This document shows, piece by piece, positions 15,777 through 25,664 of a DNA stretch of 64,000 bases (position 1 is the first letter of the stretch; every line of letters begins with the position of its first letter). Both the position numbers and the translations under genes were made by a program. The stretch is from an uncultured Clostridia bacterium (GTDB lineage: Bacteria; Bacillota; Clostridia; Christensenellales; UBA1242): contig CAKVGK010000003.1 in assembly GCA_934747385.1 (NCBI GenBank), forward strand, positions 33,101 through 97,100, given 5' to 3'. The notes beneath the pieces are model-generated. The model was not told the DNA's origin, made no database searches, and saw nothing but the letters and a program-made list of their open reading frames with translations.

Positions 15777-18700
15777 CTAAATCTTATCGTTTACGCTGTA
15801 ACGTTCTTTTTTGCGTTTGCGGACGATTATAAACACTATAATAATTATCAACAAAAGCAAAATTCCAAGCGAAATGATGAGAATAAGTTGCCATTGTTTT
15901 AAAAGCACTCTCTGTTGAATAAGAACAAAAGTTAAAGGCTGATAATTTGTTTGACTTAAATCAACAATCAACTGATCGCCTTGCTGAGAGTAGTCAAGTT
16001 CAACCGAATTGTTGCCTGTTAACATTAAAACATTTGTTAACCTTTCTGCATTTGGAAGAACCAAAGTCAAGTTATTGTCCAGATAAGTGTTGATATTGTT
16101 GTTTTCAAACATAATTCTGTAGCCAACAACAAAATTTCTGTTTCTGTTCAAATATCTTGAAATGTTTGAGTACAATTCCACATATTCAGGGCTGTCAGCA
16201 TAAACCAAATCGACCTTCAATTTGGCATCAATTGGAATTAAACCTGCCAATTCGTGCCTTGTTGTTTCCGCTGCGCCAATCAAGCCTTTGTTGTTTCGCA
16301 CTTCAATTGTGCCAAAGTCTTTAATTCGTTTGCTAACACTATATGGGTAAATGTTTGCGGTTGTGCCGTTGACCTTTATTTTGTAGTTGCTTGCGTCCTC
16401 ACCTTTTAACGCTTTGGTTGCGTCTATGTTGACGTTGATATTGTAACCAATTGGCACTTTTCCGTCAATACCTTTTGCAAAAGTTAAAACCAAATCTTCA
16501 ATATTAGGCGCATAAATTTCGTCGCCTGAAATGATATTGTTCCATTGTAGAGTTGTTTCAATGCTGTATTCTGCCTTGTCTGTGCCGTCATAAACCTTGT
16601 CATAAACCTTAACGCCAGACAAAATGATTTCACGTTTGTTAACCTTCATTGCGTTTTCAAACAACAAACTTGAATTGATTAAACTGAAGTTTGTGTTGCC
16701 AAAACCAATGTTTGTGAGCAAAATGTTCAAATACTTGCCGTCCTCAGTTGCCATGCCTGAATTTACTTGAGCGTCACCATTCGTGTAAGTTGTGGTTGCT
16801 TTTAACACGCTCAAATTCAAACTCATGTTTTCGTTTGTTGGTGAGTAACTGTAAGTTCTGCTGCCATCTGTGAAATAAACATATTTAAGTAAATCGGCAA
16901 TGTTTGTGAAAATAAAATTGTTTTTGCCAACATATTCCTTTTCGTAAGGTTGTTTGCGGTTAAATGTTTCGTTATTAACCTTAAGTTCCAAATCCTTAGG
17001 GCTAATCACAACGAACAAATCTTTATCATAACTCAATGAAGAAAGCCAAGACCAATTGCCAGAGCCATCAAAGGTTAATTTAACTTTGTATGTGCCTGCG
17101 TCAATCAATTTGGACTCTTCATTTTCAAAACCTATTGTAACATTGTTTTTAATGATATTTTTGTGATATGAAATGTTGACATAATCTTTCAAAATATCTG
17201 CAATTTGAATGTGGAAAGTTGAATTTTGACCAATTGTCAAACTTTGTTCCAAGCCGTTGCCAAGTTGGTCGCACTGGAAGGTGAAATTAAACTTATTGTC
17301 CTGAGTGTTAATTGTTAACACTGGTTGAACTTGAAGTTCCACATATAAATCTTCAATAAATCGGTAATCAAAGCTTTTGCTCTCAAGTGAAATGCTTGAA
17401 ATGCCATATTTTTCAAAATCCTCAATCGAAATTGTTTGAATTAAATCTCCTTTCACATTTGCCAAGTTGACCCTTGAATAATTTGAGGCTGGTTTTAACG
17501 CATACAATTTTAGTCCTGTTATGATGAAATAGTTATTGTAATCGCGATAATTATTTATAAAGCCATAAGAAATATATTCTTTACCCAAGAAATGCAATTC
17601 GTTGAACAATCTGTCTGAGCCACGGCTGCTGACTGCACCTGAGCCAAATCCGTATTTGCGTTCATAAGACATACTGAATATAACGCTGTTGCTTGAACTG
17701 TCTTTGTAAAAACCTGTGTTTGTGCTGTTTTCTGGCACATTGGTTGTTAAAACAAGTTTTTTGGTTTTAATTTGATAGTAGATGAAAATGTTGAAACTAT
17801 CGTCCATGGACAAGCAGTTGTTGTTCAACATGTCCGAAATATAAAATTCCAAAACATATTTGCCATTTCCGCGATCAGCAATGACCAAACTTCCGTTTGT
17901 GTTGTCGTAAACAAAAGCAGAGATAAGTTCAATGCCATTTGCCAAACTGAATTGGATATTAGAAATGTCTATGGTTTTTAAGTTGATTTTTATTCTCAAT
18001 TTATAATTTTCAATTGTAACTGTTGAAGAGCTATCTAAGCTTGATTCGTTGCCAATTGAATCAATAATGCTGAATTCAATGTTTGCGTAATCATCTGGTG
18101 TGAGCAACAAATCACCTTTGTTGAGGTCGGTTGAGCCTATGTTTGCGGCTTTCACACTATAAGAGATTTCAATATAATCATATTTCACATGGAAAATGAT
18201 TGAGTAAACATTGTTTTCGTCCAACTCTGCATAATATTTGCTGATTTGGAATTCAGGGTCTTTGAAAACCGTGTTGGAATAGGTATAATATTTAACGTTT
18301 GCATTATAAACTTTGCTGTTGTTGCGCTTAAATTCGCCAGCAGCCAAAACAAATAGAGTTTTCCAATCAGTGTTCCAATATGTTTCGCTGTAAGTATAAG
18401 GTTCAAATGCTGAGAAGAAATCCACTCTTGTGGTGACTTTTTGATAATATTCTCTGCCTTCTTGATATTCCTCTGTGTTCAAAATGTATTGGTTGTCCAC
18501 ATAAACATACAGGGTTGATTTAACTTGCTCAAATTCTTCTGGTGTGCATGGGTACGTCACAAATTCGCTTTTATAATAATACATGCTTGTAAAGCGCCAA
18601 CCATTTTGTCTATCTGCGTTTGTGTCAATTGTAAGTTCATCAAAACGTGAAATTTTGTTTGTTATTTCTTTAGTGTAAGCATTTTTGATTGTTACAATTG

Positions 18701-21700
18701 GGCTTTTTGTGTTGCCATGAGTTTCAATGCGGATTGAATATGAATTGTAATTCAACTTGTATTCAACAATTTGATTTGCTGTGAGTTTATTAATAAACAA
18801 AGTTGTTAAATTTGAACTGAATCCTGCTTGTGGGTCGTAAATCCAACCATATGGCGACATGCCTTGTTGATTGATTTCGTCTGCAATAATTTGAATTTGT
18901 GCCCCATAAGGAATGTTGAAGAACATTCTTGATTTGTTATTAACCTGAGAGTTGACTGGCTGACCATTTAATAGCATTGTTACATTTGGGAAACTAACTT
19001 CATTATCATATTCACCCTTGCTTGTTGCCAAACTATAGTTGACTGTGATTGTGTAAGTGTGTTGAGTGTAAACAATGAACATATTAAGGGTGATAACATT
19101 GTCAACCTTAATGCCATAACTATCAATCAAATCGCTAAGTTCAGTTGAAGTGAAATCGTATTTATAAATATTAGAAGAATAATTGTTTGTATTTGCTGCA
19201 TTGCTAAACTTGCCCATTCCAAGTTGGTTTTTGAAATAAACTTCACCTGCATAATAGCCCTCTGGCATTTCAAATTGAACATTAAGTTTTTCCATTGAAA
19301 TGTCAAAACTGCCCAGTGCTGTTGGTTCGTCCTCAACTGAATAAGCATAACTAACATTGAGTTTGTAATTTATTAAGTTTGTTAAAATTTCCAAAGTGTG
19401 CACAAACGTTGAGTTTGAAGTTGTGAAATCAAACACATATTGGTTGGTTAAATCCTTTGCCAAATATTCAACCTCGTTGAACTTGTAGCCTTTCAATTCA
19501 TAGCCTGAAGCAAAAGATGCAGCCAAATATAATTTATATGCTCTTGATGGAATTAATTCCTTTGTTGTGAAGTCGATTTTTGTGTTGTCAACTGTGTCCA
19601 ACACATATGTTTTGCCAAGGTCGATTGATTGCTGCAAGTCATATGCTGCTGCATTGTCAACTGAAACATTGAGCCACAAACCTGGCATGGAATAGATTAC
19701 AAAAATTTCAATGTCTTTTTTAACCTGATAACTTGTTGCCTTTGAATTCGGGTCTTCCACCGCCACCAAACTGAAGTTTGATTGGAAGTTTTCTGTGAAG
19801 CGGTTGAACAAATAATAAGTTGGAGTTTCACTTGAACTGTCGATGCATTTTGCGGTTGAAATGAGTTTAAGATATTCGAACATTTTCAAATTTTCAACAA
19901 CGAGTTTTGCTTCTTCGCCGCCAAATTCATAATATTTAATGCTGTCTGTTTGATTGGCTTTGTTGTAAATTGTGCCATTGTATTCAACACTTAAGTCAGC
20001 CATTAAAATTTTAATGTTTTCGCTGTTGAAAGCACCTTTGAGCGTGAAAGTTACTGTGTAAGTTTGATAGTCCTCAAAATCAAATATGTCGATTATATTA
20101 GTGTTGGCATTGTCGTACGTTGACAAAAATTCTTGTGTTATGGTTATGCTAAAAGTGTTGCCATCGTAAATTTTGGTTGCTGCATCAAACCCGAAACCTA
20201 AAAATTTAAAGCCTTGGTTTGCTGTGGCAACAAAAGTTAAAACATCTCCAATTTTAACAGTTTTTTCAAATTCCAAATTTGCGTTTGCATTGTTCAAATT
20301 TAACAAAGTTGAACTGGTTAGGTTGCCGTCACGGTCAACGTCCATTGCAAGGCTTGCAACTGGGTAGATATTCTTTGTGCCGTCGTTTAAATTTATGTGA
20401 TTTATGTTTTTAAACGAAACTGTGTAATATTTTTCTTCAAACAACATTAAAACTGTTTTGTTTGTGGGTTTTGTTTTGTGAATGGAAATTGTTGTTGTGA
20501 CTGCTGGTGCAGTTCCCAGATTGAGCATCATATTTTTGGTGTTTTCCTCTGTCACAAAGCCAACGAAATTGTACCCCACATTATTTGAAATGTCTGTTTT
20601 TGTTATTGTTTCGCTGGTTGTGCCGCGCTCCAACATTAAACTTTCTTCAACGTTGAAGTTGCCGTCAAGTTCTCTAAATTTTCTTGCAGTTGCGTCGTAC
20701 AAAACAAATTTAAAGTTGACTGTGTAAAGCACTGGTGTGTAGTTAACAACGACTTCAAAATTTTGGTCAATTGCTTGACTTAAATTCAAATTGTTTTGAT
20801 TAATGCTTTCGCTAACAGGTGCATAAGTTGAGCTTAAACTTTCAAAAGTGTAATAATCGTAACCACTATTTGCAATTTTTTCATTAGCTGTAAGTTTAAA
20901 GCCAACCACATTTTGTGCGGTGCTTGCGTCTTTAACAAAATATTTTTTGTTTTGTTCGATAACTGAATAATAACTGCTTACATTAACATTCAAAGCGTTA
21001 AAAATGAAATCTTGGTTCTCGCCCGCTGGTTGGTTGTTGATTGTTGGAACGATTGAAGCAATGTAAAGTTTGTCATATTCAACTGCAATTGCTGCCAATT
21101 GAGTTTTGCTTTCTTGCATTTTGAAAGCAACCTGAATGGTTTTGGTTCGGTTAAATTCGTCTTTTGTTAAAGCAAAACTTGCTTCACCAGTTTGAGTTAA
21201 TTCAATGGTTTTTTCATCAATATTAATTTTAACACCAGTAACATCCACATTGGTGCTTGAAGTTAAACCTTCCAAATCGATTGCAACATTTGTTGTGAAA
21301 TTAACCTGTTCGTTAAACCTAAATCTGCCGCGGGAAAGTTCAATTTTTTGCGTCAAACTTGCCTCGCTGCCATTTGGTTGATAATAATTAAGAGTGTAAT
21401 ATGTGTTGGTTCCGTCGTCGCAATAAACTTCGCCAAAATAATAATATTTTTCATTTGTCTTCAAAAATGAATTGGAATATTTGGTTGTGCCATTTTCATT
21501 AATGCTTTCACCAAAAAACAAATCCTGCCCTTCGCCAATGTTTACAGATTGCCATTTGGTGCTATCGCCTAAATTGTCCAGTTTCAGCAATTGTGTTGCG
21601 TCAACATTGCTATAAATGAAGTCAAACACTGGGTCAATTGTCACGTTTTCAACCACTTGGTCGAATGTGAGAAGAGAATAGTCAAAATAACCATCTCCGT

Positions 21701-22142
21701 TTTTGTCTTGATATGTTAAGGTGTATTTAACTGAAAATGATTGTTCAAATTCAGCTGCTTGATATGTAATTTCAAAATCGGTTGAACTATAAATTTGTTC
21801 ACCGTTTTCAATTGTTTGCTCGCCAAGTTTTCTTGTTGTGGAATATTGTTTTGAAACGTCATCTGTAAAAACCACTCTCCAGCCCACAATTTGAAAACCT
21901 TGATTAGCGGTTGCTTTGATTGGTTCAACATTCTTTTCGCCAAGCAGATATTCGTCGTAACCAGTTGAAACACCGGCGTCAACGTCTGCCTCGTAAGGCA
22001 AATTATTGTTAATCAAAAATGTTGCTGTTTTTGTTTTTTCAACATTGGCAGCATAGGTCACTTTTTGAGGCAGCGAAACAACAAGTGCCAAAACTGCCAC
22101 AACCAAACCAAATATTAACCCAAATGCTTTTCTTTTCATCAA
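15777..22142 (-). CDS. Giant cell-surface protein, C-terminal membrane anchor
   Basis: 2121 residues. Signal peptide at 1-31, an extended beta-rich ectodomain with recurring InlB/Listeria-Bacteroides-repeat-like phrases ('a.qGF.f.G' as in ANQGFQIVGWRVV and ANQGFKFLGFGFD, plus GYNFVGFVT and GYELKGYKF). About 1880-1960 is an MBG/YDG-like domain (VYDKVYDGTDKAEYSI...GDEIYAPN, EDASNYKIKVNGT). One hydrophobic helix near the end (about 2082-2107), then RKRKKERYSVNDKI inside. No LPXTG. Its ATG overlaps the trxB stop (ATGA) with AGAGGA upstream, implying translational coupling. A likely adhesin or stalk. The ligand cannot be read from sequence. Confidence 0.9.
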   Translation of the reverse strand: MMKRKAFGLIFGLVVAVLALVVSLPQKVTYAANVEKTKTATFLINNNLPYEADVDAGVSTGYDEYLLGEKNVEPIKATANQGFQIVGWRVVFTDDVSKQYSTTRKLGEQTIENGEQIYSSTDFEITYQAAEFEQSFSVKYTLTYQDKNGDGYFDYSLLTFDQVVENVTIDPVFDFIYSNVDATQLLKLDNLGDSTKWQSVNIGEGQDLFFGESINENGTTKYSNSFLKTNEKYYYFGEVYCDDGTNTYYTLNYYQPNGSEASLTQKIELSRGRFRFNEQVNFTTNVAIDLEGLTSSTNVDVTGVKINIDEKTIELTQTGEASFALTKDEFNRTKTIQVAFKMQESKTQLAAIAVEYDKLYIASIVPTINNQPAGENQDFIFNALNVNVSSYYSVIEQNKKYFVKDASTAQNVVGFKLTANEKIANSGYDYYTFESLSSTYAPVSESINQNNLNLSQAIDQNFEVVVNYTPVLYTVNFKFVLYDATARKFRELDGNFNVEESLMLERGTTSETITKTDISNNVGYNFVGFVTEENTKNMMLNLGTAPAVTTTISIHKTKPTNKTVLMLFEEKYYTVSFKNINHINLNDGTKNIYPVASLAMDVDRDGNLTSSTLLNLNNANANLEFEKTVKIGDVLTFVATANQGFKFLGFGFDAATKIYDGNTFSITITQEFLSTYDNANTNIIDIFDFEDYQTYTVTFTLKGAFNSENIKILMADLSVEYNGTIYNKANQTDSIKYYEFGGEEAKLVVENLKMFEYLKLISTAKCIDSSSETPTYYLFNRFTENFQSNFSLVAVEDPNSKATSYQVKKDIEIFVIYSMPGLWLNVSVDNAAAYDLQQSIDLGKTYVLDTVDNTKIDFTTKELIPSRAYKLYLAASFASGYELKGYKFNEVEYLAKDLTNQYVFDFTTSNSTFVHTLEILTNLINYKLNVSYAYSVEDEPTALGSFDISMEKLNVQFEMPEGYYAGEVYFKNQLGMGKFSNAANTNNYSSNIYKYDFTSTELSDLIDSYGIKVDNVITLNMFIVYTQHTYTITVNYSLATSKGEYDNEVSFPNVTMLLNGQPVNSQVNNKSRMFFNIPYGAQIQIIADEINQQGMSPYGWIYDPQAGFSSNLTTLFINKLTANQIVEYKLNYNSYSIRIETHGNTKSPIVTIKNAYTKEITNKISRFDELTIDTNADRQNGWRFTSMYYYKSEFVTYPCTPEEFEQVKSTLYVYVDNQYILNTEEYQEGREYYQKVTTRVDFFSAFEPYTYSETYWNTDWKTLFVLAAGEFKRNNSKVYNANVKYYTYSNTVFKDPEFQISKYYAELDENNVYSIIFHVKYDYIEISYSVKAANIGSTDLNKGDLLLTPDDYANIEFSIIDSIGNESSLDSSSTVTIENYKLRIKINLKTIDISNIQFSLANGIELISAFVYDNTNGSLVIADRGNGKYVLEFYISDMLNNNCLSMDDSFNIFIYYQIKTKKLVLTTNVPENSTNTGFYKDSSSNSVIFSMSYERKYGFGSGAVSSRGSDRLFNELHFLGKEYISYGFINNYRDYNNYFIITGLKLYALKPASNYSRVNLANVKGDLIQTISIEDFEKYGISSISLESKSFDYRFIEDLYVELQVQPVLTINTQDNKFNFTFQCDQLGNGLEQSLTIGQNSTFHIQIADILKDYVNISYHKNIIKNNVTIGFENEESKLIDAGTYKVKLTFDGSGNWSWLSSLSYDKDLFVVISPKDLELKVNNETFNRKQPYEKEYVGKNNFIFTNIADLLKYVYFTDGSRTYSYSPTNENMSLNLSVLKATTTYTNGDAQVNSGMATEDGKYLNILLTNIGFGNTNFSLINSSLLFENAMKVNKREIILSGVKVYDKVYDGTDKAEYSIETTLQWNNIISGDEIYAPNIEDLVLTFAKGIDGKVPIGYNINVNIDATKALKGEDASNYKIKVNGTTANIYPYSVSKRIKDFGTIEVRNNKGLIGAAETTRHELAGLIPIDAKLKVDLVYADSPEYVELYSNISRYLNRNRNFVVGYRIMFENNNINTYLDNNLTLVLPNAERLTNVLMLTGNNSVELDYSQQGDQLIVDLSQTNYQPLTFVLIQQRVLLKQWQLILIISLGILLLLIIIIVFIIVRKRKKERYSVNDKI

Positions 22143-23032
22143 TCCTCTATGCAGCTGTTGGCAGCAATTGCCCCTTCCGCAACTGACGCAACGACCTGTT
22201 TAAAGTTTTTGCTTAAAATATCCCCACATGCGTATAAATATTTTACACTTGTTTGCATGCTTTCGTCAACTAAAACATAGCCATTTTTGTCCTTTTTGAT
22301 ATTTATATCAACAAACTCCAAGTCAGGGACATAGCCAATAGCAACAAATAGGCCGTCAACTTTCAATTTTTTTGTTAAATTTTTTTGTTTTATGATTAAA
22401 CCTTCAAGTTGTGCTTCACCTTGCAACTGCTCTATGGTTGCCGAGGTTAAAATTTCCACATTTTTAACTGCTTTTATTTTTTCGATTTCATTACTATTTG
22501 CCCTAAAGCCTTCCCTGCGATGAATTAAATACACTTTTTTTGCCAAGCGAGCCAAATATTTTACGTCTGTAACCGCAGTGTTGCCACCGCCCACAACTGC
22601 AACATTTTTGCCCTTAAAGAATGCTCCATCGCAACTTGCGCAATAACTAACACCTTTGCCAATCAACTTTTGCTCGTTATCTAATCCCAAAGTTCTTGCC
22701 TTGGCACCGCATGCAAGAATAACTTTTTTTGCCGTGTGATTGTTTTGTTTTGTTTTAACACTGAACCCTGTTTTTGTTTTGCTAAGTTTTTCAACTGTTT
22801 CATATTCAATTTTAAGCCCTACTTTGGTGGCTTGATTTGCAATTTTTTGCCCAAGTTCAAAACCTGAAATGGATTCAAAGCCAGGATAGTTTTCAATTTC
22901 AGCAGACAAACATGCCTGACCACCTAGGCACAATTTTTCCAAGCACAAAGTTTTAAGCCCAGCACGACACGCAAAAATGCCAGCCGAAAGTCCTGCTGGC
23001 CCTCCCCCTATGATTATTACATCAAATTTCAT
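22139..23032 (-). CDS. trxB: Thioredoxin reductase (NADPH)
   Basis: 297 residues from the ATG at 23032, a flavoenzyme passing electrons from NADPH to thioredoxin. FAD motif GGGPAG (9-14), redox-active CASC (131-134), NADPH motif GGGNTA (148-153) with HRRE (171-174), and the C-terminal FAD block YLYACGDI. A longer start at 23122 adds 30 unrelated residues and is rejected: a TTGGAA-17-TACAAT promoter lies between, with its -10 box six bases before the 23032 ATG. No ribosome site, so leaderless. The end overlaps the giant surface gene by four bases. Confidence 0.95.
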   Translation of the reverse strand: MKFDVIIIGGGPAGLSAGIFACRAGLKTLCLEKLCLGGQACLSAEIENYPGFESISGFELGQKIANQATKVGLKIEYETVEKLSKTKTGFSVKTKQNNHTAKKVILACGAKARTLGLDNEQKLIGKGVSYCASCDGAFFKGKNVAVVGGGNTAVTDVKYLARLAKKVYLIHRREGFRANSNEIEKIKAVKNVEILTSATIEQLQGEAQLEGLIIKQKNLTKKLKVDGLFVAIGYVPDLEFVDINIKKDKNGYVLVDESMQTSVKYLYACGDILSKNFKQVVASVAEGAIAANSCIED

Positions 23033-23038
23033 ACTATT

Positions 23039-23067
23039 ATTGTACCCAAATAAGCAAAATTTTCCAA
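23039..23067 (-). promoter_or_regulatory. Promoter of leaderless trxB
   Basis: Minus strand TTGGAA (23067-23062), 17-base spacer, TACAAT (23044-23039), then six bases to the ATG at 23032. Confidence 0.7.
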
Positions 23068-23229
23068 ATACTTTAACAATTTTTTGACTATTTTTACCAA
23101 ATAAATTATCATTTGGTTTCAATTAAATTCGTTGTTTTTGTCCGCTCAATTTTAGAAAATGTGACAATTTGCACAACATGTTGTGTATTATATGCCAGTT
23201 TCACAAATTCTTCAAAAAGACATATACCC

Positions 23230-23258
23230 TTGACAAATTTAATATTTTATGATAGAAT
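23230..23258 (+). promoter_or_regulatory. Consensus promoter upstream of ferredoxin
   Basis: TTGACA (23230-23235), 17-base spacer, TAGAAT (23253-23258). It leaves a leader of about 160 bases with no recognised riboswitch. Confidence 0.8.
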
Positions 23259-23428
23259 TAAAAAAGCAGTTTGTTTAAAATTTGCCAAAAAAATTCAATT
23301 AAAAAACACAAAAATTAAGGCAATTTAATTTATGAACTTCTAAATAATTCTGCAAATATTCGGGCTTTAAAAATATTGCATTTGTTGCAAAAAATCGCAA
23401 AAAAGCATAAATAATAAAGGAGAAAATT

Positions 23429-23614
23429 ATGGTAGACAAATCTAAGTGCATTTCGTGTGGAGCTTGCATTTCCATCTGCCCTGTTAACGCAATCAAGTTT
23501 GTGGACGGCAAGGCTGAAATCAACCCAAAGAAATGTATTAAATGTGGCAGTTGTGAACAATTTTGCCCAGTGTCCGCAATAAAAATTAATAAAGAAGAAA
23601 ATAAGGACAAATAA
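23429..23614 (+). CDS. 2[4Fe-4S] ferredoxin
   Basis: 61 residues, clostridial-type low-potential electron carrier. Two CxxCxxCxxxC(P) clusters: Cys 7, 10, 13, 17 and Cys 36, 39, 42, 46, each followed by PV, giving two cubane clusters. Acidic Lys/Glu tail. Ribosome site AAAGGAGAAAA. Monocistronic with its own promoter and terminator. Its partner enzyme is not nearby. Confidence 0.96.
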   Translation: MVDKSKCISCGACISICPVNAIKFVDGKAEINPKKCIKCGSCEQFCPVSAIKINKEENKDK

Positions 23615-23635
23615 ATGTTTTAAACCATTTGTTTG

Positions 23636-23669
23636 AACAAAAAAAGCAAGTTTGTCTTGCTTTTTTTTT
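23636..23669 (+). terminator. Ferredoxin terminator
   Basis: AAGCAAG-TTTGT-CTTGCTT stem followed by a run of T. Confidence 0.92.
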
Positions 23670-23719
23670 GCTTTTTGAAGCAATAATTTAGTTTAGTTTT
23701 AAGTGTTAATTCAACAAAT

Positions 23720-25402
23720 TTAAACTGATTTTTTGTAGTCGTTACATTTTTGTTTTAATTCCGCCGCAACAGTTGTGTTGGTTGACGCCACACCCATAAG
23801 GCGAGCAATCTCCGCAAATAGTTTTTCACCCTCAAGAATTGTTGCCTGTGTTTTTGTTGTGCCGTTGGAAGAGTGTTTTTCAACTTTCAAATTATTGTCT
23901 GCCATTGCGCAAATTTGTGGCAAGTGGCTAACTGCAATTATCTGTTTGTTTTGGCTTAATCTTGCCATATATTCCGCAACAACCATGGCAATGTTGCCGC
24001 TCAAGCCGCTGTCAATTTCATCAAACACAATTGTTTGAATTTCGTCCACTTCGCTAACAACAATTTTATAAGCCAACATAACGCGGCTCATTTCACCACC
24101 AGAAACGACCTTGTTAAGTTCTTTCAACTCAAAACCAAGGTTGGAACTAAACATAAAATCTACTCTGTCCGCGCCTGTGGAACTATACTGCTCGGCAATG
24201 CGGTCAAACTTAATGTCAAGTTGAGCATTCGGCATACCCAAAGTGCGCAATTCATCTTCCATTTTCTTGCACAATATTTTGGCAGTTTTTTTGCGCAAAT
24301 CTGTCAATTTTTCCTGTTCTTGCAACAAGTTTTCCACAACTTGTTCACGTTCAGTGTGCAATTTCTGGTATAACTCTGCACTGTTGTTCAAATTAAACAA
24401 ATTGTTTTCTGTTTTGTGGAGATATTCAATCATATTTTCATAATTACCGCCATACTTGCGAAACAAAGATTTTAACAAATCAAGGCGAGAATCAATAAAA
24501 TCAAAACGCTCTTGGTCAAAAACATTGTTGTTTAAAATTTCCAAAGCGGTTTCGTTTATATCGTTAAGTTCAATTTCAACACTTTTAATTCTGTTTGCAA
24601 GGGTTGAATACTTTTCGCCAAAATCTGTTAAGTTGTTAAGCAATTTTTCGCTATTGCTGATGTTTTCCACTGCGGAATTTGAGTATCCATTTTTGTAGCA
24701 AGCGGACAAAAACTCCTGTAAATTGGCATTAATTTTTTCAAATTGTTGCATTGTGCGTTTTTCTTCTGTCAGTTGTTCAAATTCGTTTGACTGCACATTT
24801 GCATTTGTGATTTCATCAATTTGATAACTGTACAAATCAATCAAATTTTGCTTTTCCTTTTCATCTCCGCCCAGAGCTTTAATTTGAGAGTCAATTGAAT
24901 GAATTTTTTCAATATATTGATTAATTTTAATTAAAAAACTATCGGCAGTTTTGCTAAAAAGATCTATTATTTTAAGTTGATAATCATTGTCCAAAATTGC
25001 AAGGTGTTCACTTTGCCCATGCACGTCAACCAACTTTAAGCAAATCTTTTTAACCATAGCAACAGGCACAAGTTCGCCATTGATTTTGCAGATATTTTTA
25101 CCATTAATGTCCAACTCGCGTGACAAAAACATTTCTTCCCCGCACTCTATGCCCAATTGGTCTTTAACAAACTGAATGTGAGATTTGCTTAAACCAGTAA
25201 AAATGGCTTCCACTTTCATTTTGGTTTCGCCAGAGCGAATGAGTGATTTATCACTTCTGCCACCAAAAACAAAACTCAATGAGTCCAGCATAATGCTTTT
25301 GCCCGCACCAGTTTCACCACTGATAACATTGAGTTTATTGTCAAAATTTAGGGTTGCGCTGTCCACTAGCGCAACGTTTTGTATATTTAAAGTTTGTAAC
25401 AT
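23720..25402 (-). CDS. recN: DNA repair ATPase RecN
   Basis: 560 residues, SMC-like protein acting early in double-strand-break repair. Walker A GETGAGKS (29-36) in the N-terminal head, two long coiled-coil arms (about 150-350), ABC-type signature LNKVVSGGEMSRVMLA and Walker B TIVFDEIDSGLSG in the C-terminal head, and the HLPQICAMAD switch. Length typical. The ATG at 25402 has no good ribosome site, and the start region is copied twice more upstream. Confidence 0.96.
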   Translation of the reverse strand: MLQTLNIQNVALVDSATLNFDNKLNVISGETGAGKSIMLDSLSFVFGGRSDKSLIRSGETKMKVEAIFTGLSKSHIQFVKDQLGIECGEEMFLSRELDINGKNICKINGELVPVAMVKKICLKLVDVHGQSEHLAILDNDYQLKIIDLFSKTADSFLIKINQYIEKIHSIDSQIKALGGDEKEKQNLIDLYSYQIDEITNANVQSNEFEQLTEEKRTMQQFEKINANLQEFLSACYKNGYSNSAVENISNSEKLLNNLTDFGEKYSTLANRIKSVEIELNDINETALEILNNNVFDQERFDFIDSRLDLLKSLFRKYGGNYENMIEYLHKTENNLFNLNNSAELYQKLHTEREQVVENLLQEQEKLTDLRKKTAKILCKKMEDELRTLGMPNAQLDIKFDRIAEQYSSTGADRVDFMFSSNLGFELKELNKVVSGGEMSRVMLAYKIVVSEVDEIQTIVFDEIDSGLSGNIAMVVAEYMARLSQNKQIIAVSHLPQICAMADNNLKVEKHSSNGTTKTQATILEGEKLFAEIARLMGVASTNTTVAAELKQKCNDYKKSV

Positions 25403-25597
25403 AAGCTAAATAAAAATAATAATTTTTTAACTTTAAATACAATTTATCGAATTACGCTAGTTTTGAGATAAATTATAATTAAAGTTTGTAACATAAGCTA
25501 AATAAAATTATATATTTTAAACTTTAAATTTACAATTTATCACATTACGTTAGTTTTGAGATAAATTATATTTTTAAAGTTTGTAACATAAGCTAAA
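25389..25597. repeat. Tandem repeat duplicating the recN start region
   Basis: A 22-base unit containing the recN initiation codon in the form AGCTTATGTTACAAACTTT (minus strand) occurs at 25389-25410, 25481-25502 and 25576-25597. It is separated by two copies of a segment with inverted arms AATTTATC/GATAAATT (about 25441-25474 and 25533-25567). Periods are 92 and 95 bases. The upstream copies open as peptides of 16 and 7 residues starting MLQTL. Confidence 0.85.
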
Positions 25598-25664
25598 ATT
25601 TTGTTTTAATTAAAAATATAATTCGCCAACTTTTTGTGACAAATCATATTTGTGTTGATTAAGA

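Noticed and set aside
22139..23122. Longer trxB start at 23122
   Set aside because: Adds 30 residues before the FAD-binding strand and spans a good promoter; 23032 fits the family length.
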